A DNA stretch of 64,000 nt. Source: Acephala macrosclerotiorum (Eukaryota; Ascomycota; Leotiomycetes; Helotiales; Mollisiaceae). The first letter of the stretch is position 1. Each line of letters opens with the position of its first letter. Positions 34,400-46,549 of this stretch are shown piece by piece. The translations under genes and the position numbers were made by a program. The stretch lies in NCBI GenBank assembly GCA_014904845.1, contig MU119301.1:62001-126000 (forward strand), given 5' to 3'. The notes under the pieces were generated by a model. That model worked only from the letters and a program-made list of their open reading frames with translations. It was not told the origin of the DNA and did not search any database.

Positions 34400-36453
34400 T
34401 CAAGGAATACCCTGGTTCGTATCATCGTCCGCGTCAGGATCAACAAGGTAAGCCAACGGTGCCCAAACCCTCCAGTGGAGGATTCCAATGTGTGCAATTC
34501 GGGTTGAAATCTCGGTTGTCTCCTCCTTCAAGCCGTTGGCCTGAGAGATTGCGGGAGGTCCATTTCTTGGAGTAGTGGCAGCCTCGAAGATTTGAAGGCT
34601 TGTCAAAGGCGTGTAATTATCGATCAGCTTTTGCAGAACTGGGAACATCTGAGAAAGAACACGCTCCTCAGCTTCTTGGTAGACTCGTGATCTAGAGTTT
34701 GAAAGGTGGAAAGCCAAGTGCGATTCGAACTGAGGTAGGCGAGTGAGCGGTGTCGTTGTGGAGCGGAGGATTTGAAGAGCCAAAGCAGAAGAGAGTGATG
34801 TCCATTTATCGTTGGTGGTTGATGAGGATAGAATCGCGAGGAGAGACGATCGTACTTGAGAAGCTGAATCCGAGCTAGGTAGCGAGAGATAAAGAGGCGT
34901 TGGAGGTAATGTGTCCGGTGTTGAAGCAGTAGAAGAGGGCGATGACCTTGGACTTGATGTCGCAGAAACTGTGAGTCCTTCGTCAACCTTTGGTACCCAA
35001 ATTTGTCTGCCTGATGGATGTCTAATGAAATGGCCTCGCTCTTGCGCGAGATTTTGCTTGGCGAAGTGGTGAGGCAGAGGAACAGTTGGTGAGGAGAGCA
35101 TTGTATTATCCGCCGGTGATGCTGGTCGGTCACATGGAGACGAAACAAACGATTGGATCGGAGTGTCGTCCGGTGCTGTGTATCGTACCTCTTGAGATCT
35201 GCTTTGAGACTCCAGGTTTCGATAAAGTTGCATGCAAATTTCGAGATTGATTAAATCCAGCATGTCCGAACGAAGCTTGATCAACCGCTCCTCGTCGAAC
35301 AAGAAGGTGTGCGGAAACAGTTCAGACTTCGAAGGCAAAGTAAGATTCACCAACGCTTTGATGAAATCCCAGGTATTTCCTTGAGTGTGTGTCGAAACAT
35401 CCAAATCTGGGATGTCTGGCAAGGCACTTGCTCTTCTGAACCAAGCATGTGCCCCAGCAATGTCAACCCTTCCCATAGCAATCTTCTTCATGAAGAACTT
35501 TTGCTCAAAGTGAACGGTGTCCTCGATAAGAAGCGGCCGTAGACAACGAATTTGGTGATTCGCTACGTCCTACGTCAAAGTCAGTAAAATTCCCTTCAAA
35601 TCGTTCAAATACGGACCAGCTTCATCGCCTCCAATACACCGAGCAAATTCTTCATACCGGCAACCAACAGGCCGACATCGTAGTTGCGGTCACCATCGCT
35701 CAACTGCGTGACCATTTCGTCCACCCAGTTGTCCCTCATAGGAGCGCAGTGACATTTCAAGAGCCGAGATAACCACAAAGCCAACTTCCCCAAATCTGCA
35801 ACTCCTTTTCGAAACTGCTGCATGAGCAAGTCGACATTAAATGTTTCCTCTACTGACGCTCGGTCTCGCTGAGGAACCAAAGTTTCCAATATGCCTCGAA
35901 TAGCTTTCAGAGTTGCGGGCAAGCACCACTCCGCATCTCCAAGTTCTTTTTCGAATTGTTCCCGGTCCGTGAGGTAGCATTGAAGTTGTGTTTGCATGGT
36001 TTCCCAGAAGTTATTTGCCTTCTCTGTCTTCCTCCTCCCCTTTTCCCCATCGAGGTTCGGTCTGAAGTGCAGATCTGGATCGAAATTGATGTCGTGTCGC
36101 AGCTTTGGGTTATTTACAATCTTGTTGACATCAAGCTCGCTCAGCGTTCCCTTGGTCACTGGAGGTTCAGCTGCGAGACTTTGGTCCTTCGGGCTTGATC
36201 GTGCATGACGGTCCAGAGTACTCGGGGCATAGTGTTGATTTCTTGGCGAAGGATTTCCTGCACTCGATTTGTTCTTTTGACCATCAATATCGTAGCCTGT
36301 TTCTTCGATATGTATTTCTATGGTATTCTGGGATCGAGAATCTCCGACTTGTGGAGTCGACATTGATCCATCGTTATTTGTTGTCGGATTAGGATGTCCA
36401 TTCGTTCCAACAACACTGTTTCCCCGCTCTCTCTTCCCAGCATCGGACTCCAT
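34400..36453 (-). CDS. TCP11/SOK1-family protein
   Basis: Exon 1 is 36453-35617, a 47-base intron 35616-35570, exon 2 35569-34400, for 668 residues. The donor is GTCCGT, unusual at +3, but an ACTGAC branch site and the restored sequence LEAMKLDVANHQIRCLRPLL support it. About 130 disordered N-terminal residues precede the T-complex protein 11 domain (from NNPKLRHDINFDPDLHFRP), with NFWETMQTQLQCYL, then HFEQKFFMKKI and the helical part up to the C-terminus. A Ser/Pro-rich insert sits at about 420-500. In yeast SOK1, a high-copy suppressor of protein kinase A loss, is the member of this family; in fungi the molecular function is not settled. The gene is isolated between two gene-poor regions. 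Confidence 0.9.
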
Positions 36454-39194
36454 TATTATTATATCCTCCCAGCCCAGCTGTGGACCTCGTCTACCCCAAC
36501 TTTGCGATCAGGTGGCTTTCGGTTCGATATTCGTACAATATCCTGAGATGGATACCGTTGACGGAAGATGGGCCGGGGGGGAACGAGTGTATCTGCAGGC
36601 CATTGATATCAGTATAGATCTCCACGGCAAACAAGGAATGAAGGTCTGTGAGAGGGTCCATAGTCCTCGTGGGTTCAGGATGCGGGCAGCCGCATATTGT
36701 ACCACTACATCCTTCGAGCAGAGCGAAGATGTCTCGAGGGCGGGCGGGTAGTTGTCAATGGTGAAAGCAATTGGTTTGTTTGTGTTTCTGCATATGCGAC
36801 GTACCTTTACTCCTGTGTCTCGCGACAACTATTCTAACCAAAAACCCCGACTTTTGTCTACGTCTTACAATCAATTGCGGTGATGGGACAGGAAAGGACT
36901 GGAAGGGTCGAAGTCGCCCAAGAAGTTGGAGTTGTGTTTCGAAAGGAGCGCAATGACAAAGAATCTCCCGATCAGGAAATGAAGGAGAAGGGATGAAAGC
37001 AGATTAATGGAAGGAGACCGGGAGACGAAGTGAGGTGGTCTGGTACTGTCGGAGTTGCTATGTTTTGGGATGTGGTATGTACAAGCGTCTGGGTACCGAG
37101 AGAGCATGAGACAGGAATGGAAGGAACAGGGGAGTGAGTGCCCTGAGCCTAGATCCAATACGCCGGCGGCGGTGATATGAATAAATGACAAGTATTCCTG
37201 CTCCAAAATCGAAATTATATTCGTGCCAGAATCGTGCGCGGACGGGTCTCGAATGTGTATTTAATATGGAAATAGCGATGCGCTTCAGCTAAAACAGGGC
37301 CAGTCGGAGAAGATTTACAAAAGCAAGGCTGACGGTGGATATAGGGGGCTGTCGACGCTGAGCCCGCGACCTGCATCTGCTGGTAGGCAAAATAAAGCAC
37401 TGAAGGCCAACCCAGCTGATGGGGGTGGTGCGCTGAGTGCAAGTGTGCTGGCTCTGAGGGAGACGTAACGCACAGTGCGTACGTATATTTAAAATTTAAT
37501 AGTAGTTGATAAATTTATGGACCCTTTCCGTCTCCAGCGCGGTGGGAGCGCAGTCTAGCTAAGTAAGAGGAAGTTGCCGCCGCCTTCGGACTCTTCTCCC
37601 CTAATTTGCCTCGCGTACGCCTCACTCTACTCTTATCCTTGTCAGCATTTTTGCCTCTTGCCTCCCACGAGGTTTATACATTCCGCTCACATCATCAACA
37701 GTTCGTGAAAGATAGTAAAATAAAATAAAATAAAAAGCAATATATGCATACATGCAGCCACCACAATCAGCCACTTCGTAGTTTTCGTACGGACTTTCCT
37801 GCTCTGGCAACCAGTGCATGATGGCCCGGGACGAGAGAGCGTTGACCGTTAAACTTCGGACACGGCCACAGAGTCAGAGAGCCATCGTTGCGTGCAGCCA
37901 GTGAGTTCAACCTACTCCTAGCCGCCGAGCGCGGCGATTCCAGTCACCCAACGGTACAAAGTCCTCCGTCCAAGGGTACGGAGCGGTCTCAACACTTATC
38001 ATATATCAACCCTTGATCCTCGGTGGTAAGTGGTTGACAGCAGCTTCCCAGACCGCATCGCTACCAAACTACCAAATACGATCCCGGACGCTGCATGACC
38101 CCCTGGATATGTTTCTGGTTGCAGCAGCTGTTTGCCCTCCATCATCAAACATGAATGCCAAGTCGTGAGTGGCAATTCGTCGGCATTGCACTTCGAGGGA
38201 CCCACTGCTCCAGCCTCAATTCGACTTCAGGCTGGGTGGTGTGTTTATATAAAGTCTTCAACGTCCTTCCTTGATTCACATAACTCTCCTCAAATTGTGC
38301 CCATACACCCTCTCGCCTCGAAGGAAGATCACTGCTGCCGGATCGACTGGACCTCACCCTCTTACAGAAAGAGTCACTCTTCGCGACAGGTGCGTTCTGC
38401 ATCTACACGCTCGCAATGCAAGATCCCTTGGAATGCATGATTACGAGCTCGACCACCACAGCTACTGAGTCTGAACACCGCACGCTGGTCGGGCGAGGGC
38501 CCAAGCTTGCTTCTCCTTCGCGGTATTCCTTCTCAAGATTACACCCGCATCCACAAGAACACTTTCGGGCATGTTTGTCCAAGATAACAGTCACCGACCC
38601 GTGGGATTTCAGCCACATTGTGACGCCATAAGGAACTTTGATCCCGCCTATCTGGAACATTGGCCTTGCAAGGTCGAATCCCAAGATCGATTTCTGACCC
38701 TCGGTTCTCCCTCTCTGAGCAATATAAAGTGGGAGCTACTTCGGGATTTCCGTATCACTGTAGCTCATCAAACAAACCCCTCACTTCTCACAGGCCCCTT
38801 TGAAGCCCTCGAAACGGTCCACGGCATCCAGGCGCCCGGTTTGTGCTGCCTTGCACACGGTTCCCGTCCGTGAAATGGAGAAGAGGAATGGAGCCGCAAA
38901 CGGATCACATCTCACAGGCTAATCGCCGACCAAAAGTTTGGTGCCGAAGGTCGGAAGAATGAATCTGTATTGACTTTGGCCCTTTGGGCATCTGGCTTGG
39001 GCGGCATATCGTCAATCATGCCAATAGTTGGGGCTGAGACCGAGACCATTGACTCAATTGTACTTATTCACGCATATCGTTTCGCAAAATGAGGCGGACG
39101 AGATTGGCAAACTTGAAACCGGTTTAGGTTTGCCCACGTGATACAACTTGACAATTTTTGGAAATCGGACGGGGATATTGACGAACTCGCAAGG
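36454..39194. other. Gene-poor stretch upstream of the TCP11-like gene
   Basis: The part near 36454 should hold the TCP11-like promoter. A short (AAAAT)n run lies at 37716-37735. A TATATAAA at about 38235 precedes a 71-residue frame at 38416-38631 (+), MQDPLECMITSSTTTATESE at its start, which I cannot support as a gene. Nothing else seen. Confidence 0.4.
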
Positions 39195-39991
39195 ACCTCC
39201 TTGAGCGAATAATTTTGCAGATCATGGAATTCCTTAGCCTCACTGAAAGCATATTTCCGAGTTCTTGTCCAGGAGCACAGTCTGAAGTTCACAAGTGAAC
39301 ATTTAGCCAAGTTACGCATCCTTGGAGGCCCTCGTATCAAAAGATTCAAAGCCCTAAGTTTGAAAGATCTACAGACAGTTGGCACGAGGTAATTATTTTG
39401 AGTCTATCCTATCTTCGTCACCCAACTTGATTTGTTCCGCAGAGACTTCTTTATCTGGTTTTTGCTGCTTGCGATCTCATACTTAAATTTTGCAGGATTG
39501 TTGAGTCATCGTTCACTACTCGGCGACCGACCAAGGATATTCCCCGAAATCTCGAAATCTACGGGTCGCTCCCTGCATTGCCTGAAATTCGAGATGAATG
39601 AGGCGATGTATCCTCTCTCGCACCGACACTTCGAATGGTGCTTGGTCTTTTCGGCCAGCTGTTCCGTCCAACTTCAAGCCTTTGATCCCAACTGCACTAC
39701 GACAAACTTTTGCAAGGACTTCTTGGTGCACCACAATTGTCTCCACAGCAAATCATCACGAGTCGAGAAAGCTTTGTCTATGCTGCAGCCTCCTCTCGCA
39801 GCTACTTTCAAGGCAAATTGTGGACCTGTGGCTGGCATGAGTCAAGTCTTGTTGTCGACTTGAACAACGTTGTTGTCCCATGGCCACAAGAGCCAAGTCA
39901 AGGCGAATCCGCCTTCTCTCCCCTTCATCAAGATATGAGGCTTACCGGTGAAAACAGATATCTACCTGCATATCTCAGTTGCATCAGTTAA
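39195..39991 (+). pseudogene. Decayed coding relic of unknown family
   Basis: One frame from 39195 reads through a TAA as SWNSLASLKAYFRVLVQEHS, then SLKDLQTV, to a GTAATT at 39389; a possible intron of 54 bases ends at CGCAG 39442. From 39443 a single frame reads RLLYLVFAACDLILKFCRIV, SLPALPEIRDE, a TGA at 39599, LRMVLGLFGQLFRPTSS, a TGA at 39683, then QLHYDKLLQGLLGAPQLS, YAAASSRSYFQGKLWTCGW and VVVPWPQEPS, stopping at 39989. The residue mix and hydrophobic periodicity look like a former protein. Joining across the intron needs a frame change. I do not recognise the family; the CRSWNSLA part is faintly F-box-like. Confidence 0.4.
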
Positions 39992-42049
39992 TCACAATGT
40001 CGAACTGGACGGCAGTTTCTCTCCAGGGAAGATTCAGCTACAGACACCCTCCTCTAAGCAAAGACTTCAGTAACTGCTTCGGAGTCGGCAAACACCTATA
40101 GCCATGGCGAGGCTTCATTCATTACAAGGCTTCGAGCATCGTCAAGACATTGCATTGCAGACGGCAGGTAGTTGCATCGCAGCAGGAAGACAACAAACTC
40201 GCCTCTTGACCCGCAGCTAGCGTTGGATCAAAGACCTCTCTGCGGCTCTGCTCCTGCAAACCCCAAGCCTATCAATATCTCAAGGCTTCGAGATCGAAAG
40301 AGAACCGCGGAGTCTCGGACATGCATGAGCTGATCTAACACGCAACATTACGACTACCTTCAACACCAGCTCGCCTCTCCCACCCACCACTGACTCGCCT
40401 CCACCTCGAAAATCAGCGCTGACTCAATACATTGCGGTGTCCAGGTGCGGAGACAAAATCGGTCACCCCTAGCTGCGTCGTCTCGAACATTCCAATGCAT
40501 ACTGCAGCTTGGCCACGCTGTTATGAAATATTTGCATCCATTCATTTAGATATAAAATGTTGCCTTGAAATCTAAGTGCGGAGGCGCAATGCCGCCTACT
40601 GTGGGAGAAGTCCGATTGATTGCTTTTCCCGCCGCGGGTTGTGGCGCTCGAGCGTTGGTTCCGTGTACGGGGGAGATCTCATTCGCCACTTTCGTTCCGG
40701 ATATGCAATGCATGGAAACACCAACAGTTTAGATCTCAACAAATTTTGTTTGTGATATTTGTCCAACTCGAATCCTTTAGCATGTGTTGAAACGCATAGA
40801 AGCTGGGCGATTGTTCTCGATGATAGTTAAGGGTGTTGCATTTGTGTTGAGGTATCGAAGTCATCTTTTCATTATCCTGAGCATTCATGGGGATTGCAGG
40901 GCGATCGATGCATTCACATCAGTAGCACGACCACACTTTCCAAATATCGCTATGACAGAGTTTCTCCTAGAGTTTAAGGGCGTCAATCATGAAAGAGGGG
41001 ATACAGAAGTCTACAGTTCATCAGGGATGAAGAGCACATTCATGTGTTGCAGTATCAAGGCCAAGCCACGAACCTTCAGCATTGGGAACAATCAGAACTC
41101 AACAATCATCATCCCATGGAGCATGGAAATCTACCATGTGCTAGAACTTCTTGAGGTAGCACGAACTCCTTTCAAGCATTGAAGTCCTCCTTCATTCATT
41201 CACGGACATCGTCAACGACAGAAGATTGATGAACTTCCTCATAAGGATGCAATACGACTTCCTGCCTTTGTCACTTTTGATCTTCGAGTATCTTTGACTA
41301 GCAGCCTTCAAATAGACTCCTCTTCATTCCACCTCTGCGAGTATTTCTACAGCGCTGCCATCTTCTCTCTTCAAGGTAAAAGAACCTGTGTGCGTCTACC
41401 TCAATTCAATTGTCACGCGAGAAACTCTCATCGAAAGCGATATCGGTAGATCATGGCCTCTTCAGAGCAATGTTAGCTTGGCTCTGGTTATTGACACATT
41501 TCTTCTGCTTACCGTTGCTTTCTCACTTTTAGTTGAATGGGAATGCATTTGGTATCAAGATGGTATCACACTGTCAACTTCTTTTTGCTTTGTCGCTTCA
41601 ATGCATTTGTGCAGCAGAAAGCATGTCTAGACAAGAAGCAAAACCCTTAGACGACCAGAAAGAACAGACGACAAGCAAGAGGCGCTGCGCGGGGAGATGG
41701 CCTTGCTTCCTTGTGTCCTCATGACTTTAAAACAATAATTCATACCACCAAACTTGCTCTAGCCAACATCCACATTCTAGACTTCTCCATCATAGCAACT
41801 TCTAAATCCTCCGTCGCAGAGCTATGCTACTTACTCACCAGTCAGAATGCAAACCAATGAAAGCAAAAAATAACGGTGCTGTCCTGATGAACCTGATCCT
41901 TCGAATAGCGTCCTCTTCCATGTCTTTCATGTCCAAAAGGACTCCTGCAGTCTCACTACGAAGCTAAGTCAAACGGAGGTAGCTTGAACAAAGTTACCCG
42001 AAGCCGACAGCTGTGCAACGAAAGCCTCTCCATTGCCGTTTCGTATTTG
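39992..42049. other. Gene-poor stretch
   Basis: A 132-residue frame at 40784-41182 (+) and an 80-residue frame at 41388-41630 (+) have no recognisable features. A worn fifth copy of the 140-bp repeat may begin near 41922. Confidence 0.4.
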
Positions 42050-42545
42050 AGACAACAAGAGACTTTCGTTGCATGTCCACGTCTACACTAGAGTCTTGGC
42101 AAACGTTTTAGCACCCCATGTCTATATTGAAAGGGCTTAGTTCCTTTGTCACTGCTCAGAGGTAAGGTTGGAAAGTCCTTCTGCGGCGGGACATTGAGAG
42201 AGGTTCGTTGCATATCTACATCTCCGCTGCGGTCCTGGCAAACAGTCTAGTGCCCTCAATTTGCCCTCGTTTGGATTAGGTGTCCTCATTGAGCGGCTGA
42301 ATGTGGAGTTGGAAAGTCCTCCCATAGCTGGGGGCATTCTGAACTTTCGTTGCATATCTATGTCGGCGCTACGGTCTTCTCGGTCCGGGTAAGCTCCAGT
42401 ATTTTGCTTCATTTAGCCTGGTCTTTTGCAGAGCTGGAGAAATGCTGATCAGCTTCACCAATGTCCCAGCTCCGAGAAGAAAAAACAAAATTCGTTGCAT
42501 GTCTACGTCGGCGCTCGGTGAGTTCTGGCCGGAAAGACTCCCAGA
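42050..42545. repeat. Degenerate tandem array of about 140-bp units
   Basis: The core TTCGTTGCAT occurs at 42065, 42204, 42346 and 42491, spaced 139, 142 and 145 bases. Each core is followed by (A/G)TCTACGTC-like sequence, and the first two continue with a shared CTTGGCAAAC/CCTGGCAAAC block and TTTAGCACCCC/TCTAGTGCCC. A second shared block, TTGGAAAGTCCT, lies about 36 bases before the cores at 42168 and 42309. On the - strand the array stays open for 87 codons (42412-42149), which gives a repeated peptide (PPAMGGLSN / CPAAEGLSN) and is probably fortuitous. Confidence 0.75.
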
Positions 42546-43255
42546 CCTTGCCTCGTTTGGTTTAGCTTCTTATTTATCTGATGGGAAGTCATTTCAATTG
42601 AGCTTTGAGCAGTCTCATCTCCAGGATGGTAAGACAAAGTTTTATGAGAACTTGTTATCTTGGCTTAGTTGACTCTCTCCGGACTTGTGCATGGGACCAT
42701 GGGATCATAACACATTCCAAAGCTACTAAAAGCCATGCACCTAAGAAACAGAGCTGCTACTTCGTACCGCTCCTCAACTCTCAAACTGCTTCCTCCTCGC
42801 CTACGTATCGGAGGGTTCAGATGAGACACACTGTCCTCGAAACTCGCTCCGATATTTCCGAATCTCGCCCAGCTGCTGAGAGTGTTGGATTCACGCAGAT
42901 TGAGCAATGGCTATACCCCTCGCCAACAGAAGAAAAAGCACTTTAGCTCAGGCTTCAATCTAGCAAGGCCACAATGATACCCACATTGAGCTTACAGACG
43001 CAGTTACTCGATGAGATGGACAGTCCATTTCTCATTTATGTGTGGTATGGTATGCAATTTCTATGTCCAACACCGGCAATGGTGGCATGTTAACCTGTCC
43101 TGTGATCCTATCGACATCCAAACACCATGAGCCCTTTTAAAATTACCCAATCCAACCCAATCCCGAATATGCCGCATTATCGAGCCATGACCGAGTACCC
43201 CCAAACTATCGAAATTTTCTCGCTCTTACGCGGGACCGCGGACTCCGAAAATCGC
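42546..43255. other. Intergenic, 3' flank of the EamA transporter gene
   Basis: Short open frames only (42605-42946 +, 42665-42907 -); none recognised. Confidence 0.4.
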
Positions 43256-44913
43256 TCACTTCGACCCCACGACATCGTCAGCCTCGCCCCTGCCCCTTTC
43301 TTCCTCTTCAGCAACAGCTTCATGATCCTGCTCAACTTCCTCTTCCACATCTGGTATCTGTTGTCCCCCGCCTAGTAAGCCCACCTCCTCTCCCTCTTGT
43401 GCTTCTTCCCTCTCTTCCCGTCCCCCACTCAAGACCCCCATCTCCTCCTCCTCACCACCCCCACTCACTCCCCTTCCCACCATCTCTTCATCCCTCCCTC
43501 TCCCATCTTCGCCCTCTCCCTCGCCTTTTTTCATAGCAACGTACATCGCTGAACCCAAAATAAGCCCCGAACCGCCTAAACTCCACCACCCAGGCGAGAC
43601 ACCAAACACCCACCTATCTAGCGCGAGCGCGAACAACATATTGGTATATATCATATTCGTCGCCCTCGCACCACCACCTCTTCCATTATGCGCCAATCCC
43701 TTCGTGAGCAGAAACTGCATCACAAATCCACAAAGCCCGAGGAAGACCAAAAATGACCATTGTCTCCCATTAGCCGGCAATTTAAAATGTAAATCCGAGA
43801 TACCCAACGGTCTCGAGACGGACAAAGCAGCGATGGATATCAAGGTACAGAATACCGAGAAATAATTCACGGATAACAGAGGATGGGCTTTATTCCCAAT
43901 CCATCGAATACTCGTGAACGCTCCTGCTGATCCCAAGACACCAATCATAGCTACAATGACAGCGCTCAGTCTTTGTCCCGAGGTTGGAGTCGGGAAGGAA
44001 GATTCGATTGCTGATGTTGTTGTATTGCTTGGTATTGATCCGGTCGAGGGGTCTGGTGGTGAGGAAGTGAAGAAGCTGGTTGGGCGAGCTATCATTACAA
44101 CACCGAGGAGAGAGGTGAGGGAGGCATATTGGGCGGATCGGGGGAAGGGCTCTTTGAGGAAGAGGTAGCAGCCGTAGGATGCTACTGAGGGAGCAAGGAA
44201 GGTTATGACTACTGCATCAGCGACGGGAAGATATTGTAGGGAGTCTGTTGTAAGTTAGCTTGTTTGTCCGACACATCCACGTCTGTATTGGAAAGTCCTA
44301 AGCAAGGAAGGTGAGTCAGGTAGGGTGACTTACAATACATCCCAAAAATGCCAAAGAACCCAGTGACACTCCGCGCGACCAACAATCCTCTAAGCTCCTT
44401 CTTGCCTAACGGGAACCCTGGAACCTGCATCCACCACATCCATGCAGTACAAAAGATAACGGTCAGCCCCTGTCTAGCGAACAAGATCTGGAATGGATCC
44501 ATTCCTTCCCCTTCCAGTTCCAACAGCCTTGTAGTAACGTTCATCAGCGCACCAAACAGCTGCGAAATTGCCACAAGGAACAAGCCTTGATTCTGTTCCC
44601 AGAATCTTTTCCAGGCATTCCTCCATGTTCTCGGTTGTCCAGGATGTTGTGCCCCAGGATAAGGAGAGACGCTTCTCGCTCGGCCATAAGAGGAGATGGT
44701 ACTTATTGATAAGCGTCTGAACGCTTCTGGATCAAGTAATGACACATCGGCTGTTTTTGTGGGATTCGGCGAGAGGAAGGTTCGATTCATGCCGCCATTA
44801 AGAGCTAGGTCAAAGTTCGACGGAATGTTTTGGAGAGACTCTAGGATGTCTTCATCTTCGAGGTTGACTTTTGTTGTAGATGTCGTCTGGGGGAGCCGGT
44901 TGTATGGTGACAT
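43256..44913 (-). CDS. Drug/metabolite transporter, EamA (SLC35G-like) family
   Basis: Exon 1 is 44913-44334, an 89-base intron 44333-44245 (GTAAGT, acceptor CAACAG), exon 2 44244-43256; 522 residues. After about 110 polar N-terminal residues, ten hydrophobic segments form two EamA repeats. Recognisable parts are LFGALMNVTTRLLE, QILFARQGLTVIFC and, across the splice, GMYYSLQYLPVADAVVITFL, then SLTSLLGVVMIARP; the second repeat has GAFTSIRWIGNKAHPLLSVN and MQFLLTKGLAHNGRGG. The last 95 residues form an acidic cytoplasmic tail made mostly of Glu and Gly. Family members transport metabolites across Golgi or plasma membranes; substrate here unknown. The ATG at 44913 is the first in the exon. Confidence 0.9.
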
Positions 44914-46056
44914 AATCACTTAGATTCATTGCAGGAGCAGCAAAGCAAGCAATTAATTTGTTGTCTAGACTCTAGAGTACGATGAAATAAAGGACATCTA
45001 TGTATGAGAGTAGAAGACAAGAGAGTGGTATCCTCAAAAGTGCTCACGGAGATGAAACTCCAGCCTCAAGCCTGACGTGCGGTGCAAAGAAGTGAGGTGC
45101 GGGTTTCTTGGAGTGAAATAGAAAATGGGGGATGCAAATCAGCAAATCGTACAGCGGGGAGTGGGGCATTTACAACTGGACCAAGACGTTGTTGGAATAG
45201 GTCCGGCCAGCCTTAGGGCTTTGGCCGTCTGCAATACTACTCTGAAAACTGTACCAAAAAGAACAGGAAAAGGCACCAAAGCTTTCTGACAAGACTATAT
45301 CTTTCACTTGAGGTTTTTCAGGCTGAGGAATTTGTCAAGAATCAATCTGGAAACTTAAGAGCACGAGATGGTATGAAAAATGAACGAACCTAACTCGAAA
45401 TAATGGGATGTTAGCAGTCTGGACATTGAAGGCGGCGGGACGACTCCTGCAGGGGATTACTGAGGAGTGGTTGTGAAGAGCATGTATTGGCTAAAAGCCA
45501 TGCAGGATGTGCACATAGGGTGCGGGACGGGCTAGGCATCCTCCGAAGTCGCTGTTTCTGCTGTCGCGTGCTATCAAAGACGCCTAGAAAACCATGTAAA
45601 GCTGTCTTCAGTATTTCATAGCATCTTCGTCAAAAGCGGGGTATTGAAGGTATGAAGGCGGGGTAGAATCGCCTCTCCACAACCTCATCACTTCACGATA
45701 GATCAAGGTCCCCAAATTGTAGATTGGAAAGCTCAATTCATTTTGTTCGAGTGCCGTCCTTCTGCAGAAACGTATGGAAGCTGTCGGGTATCGTTTCGAT
45801 TTGTGCCATAACGCCCTCCCAATGCTTCTACCCCAAGACGCCACCGAAATGCAGACCGATGTAAAGAAAGCCATGCCGAAAATAATGTTCGTAGAGAGGG
45901 GTCGCTTAATGTCCGTGCTCGAAGATTGCCCAGAGTGTCGACTGAGCAGACAATGTCTGAGACGCCTTCGACTGATCGAAGAATCCTCGCGAGATGCGGC
46001 TCGAAGTGACCAAAAGGAAATAGGGAAATCGTCGTATAAAAGCTCAAAATGTGCCA
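44914..46056. other. Upstream of the EamA gene and 3' flank of TAF13
   Basis: A 150-codon frame at 46060-45608 (-) starts at an ATG that overlaps the TAF13 stop codon, and another frame overlaps it. No motif is visible and I do not call a gene. The region next to 44914 should contain the transporter promoter. Confidence 0.4.
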
Positions 46057-46549
46057 TCATCTGCCAGTGCCAGTGCTCCTGCCACCAATAGTTTTCGTAT
46101 CCAGATCCATATCATCGTCCGCATCACCCAGAGGTTCCTCCTCCAGGGCCTTCACGTTCGACTTCGTAATCTTGTCATCGTTCTGGTCGAGTAGCTTTCG
46201 CGCAGCTTCGATCTCAACCTTCTTCTGTGAAACCTCTTCGATCTTGCCAAGGTACATAGGATTCTTGCGGCATGCGAACTTGATATCGTCTAGTTTGATC
46301 TTCTGTCGGTTTTGGAGCGCTGCGGAACGATGCGCTTCAAAGCAGACTTCAGTGATGAAATCGGTGATGAGTTCGTCGAGGACGCGCCTAGTTGACTCAA
46401 GCGAATGGGGTGTATCTCCATGCGCGAAGAGGAAATGTTGTACTGTGGGAGGTTAGAAAGAGTCGGGGCAACAGGGGATAGTACTTGCGTTCTTGATCAG
46501 AGAAATTCTGTTGACCGCGGTTGCGTCCAACTCGGGCACGCGGTTCCAT
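46057..46549 (-). CDS. TAF13: TFIID subunit 13 (TAF13)
   Basis: Exon 1 is 46549-46489, a 46-base intron 46488-46443, exon 2 46442-46057; 148 residues. The N-terminus MEPRARVGRNRGQQNFSDQE joins to LQHFLFAHGD and then the histone-fold domain (STRRVLDELITDFITEVCFE, KIKLDDIKFACRKNPMYLG), followed by a charged helix and an acidic tail. TAF13 pairs with TAF11 in the general transcription factor TFIID in the nucleus. The intron has CTAAC and CCACAG at its end, but the only donor that keeps the conserved frame is GCAAGT after GAAC, so this is a GC-AG intron. The GT six bases downstream would change the frame and lose the fold. TAF13 is divergent from KSH1, 459 bases away. Confidence 0.88.

Noticed and set aside
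42149..42412. 87-codon frame with a repeated peptide
   Set aside because: It is explained by the 140-bp tandem array; the two peptide copies are in different registers and no other coding signal is present.
45608..46060. 150-codon frame on the - strand starting over the TAF13 stop codon
   Set aside because: No motif, another open frame overlaps it, and stop/start overlap has no meaning for eukaryotic genes of this kind. It is probably TAF13 3' sequence.
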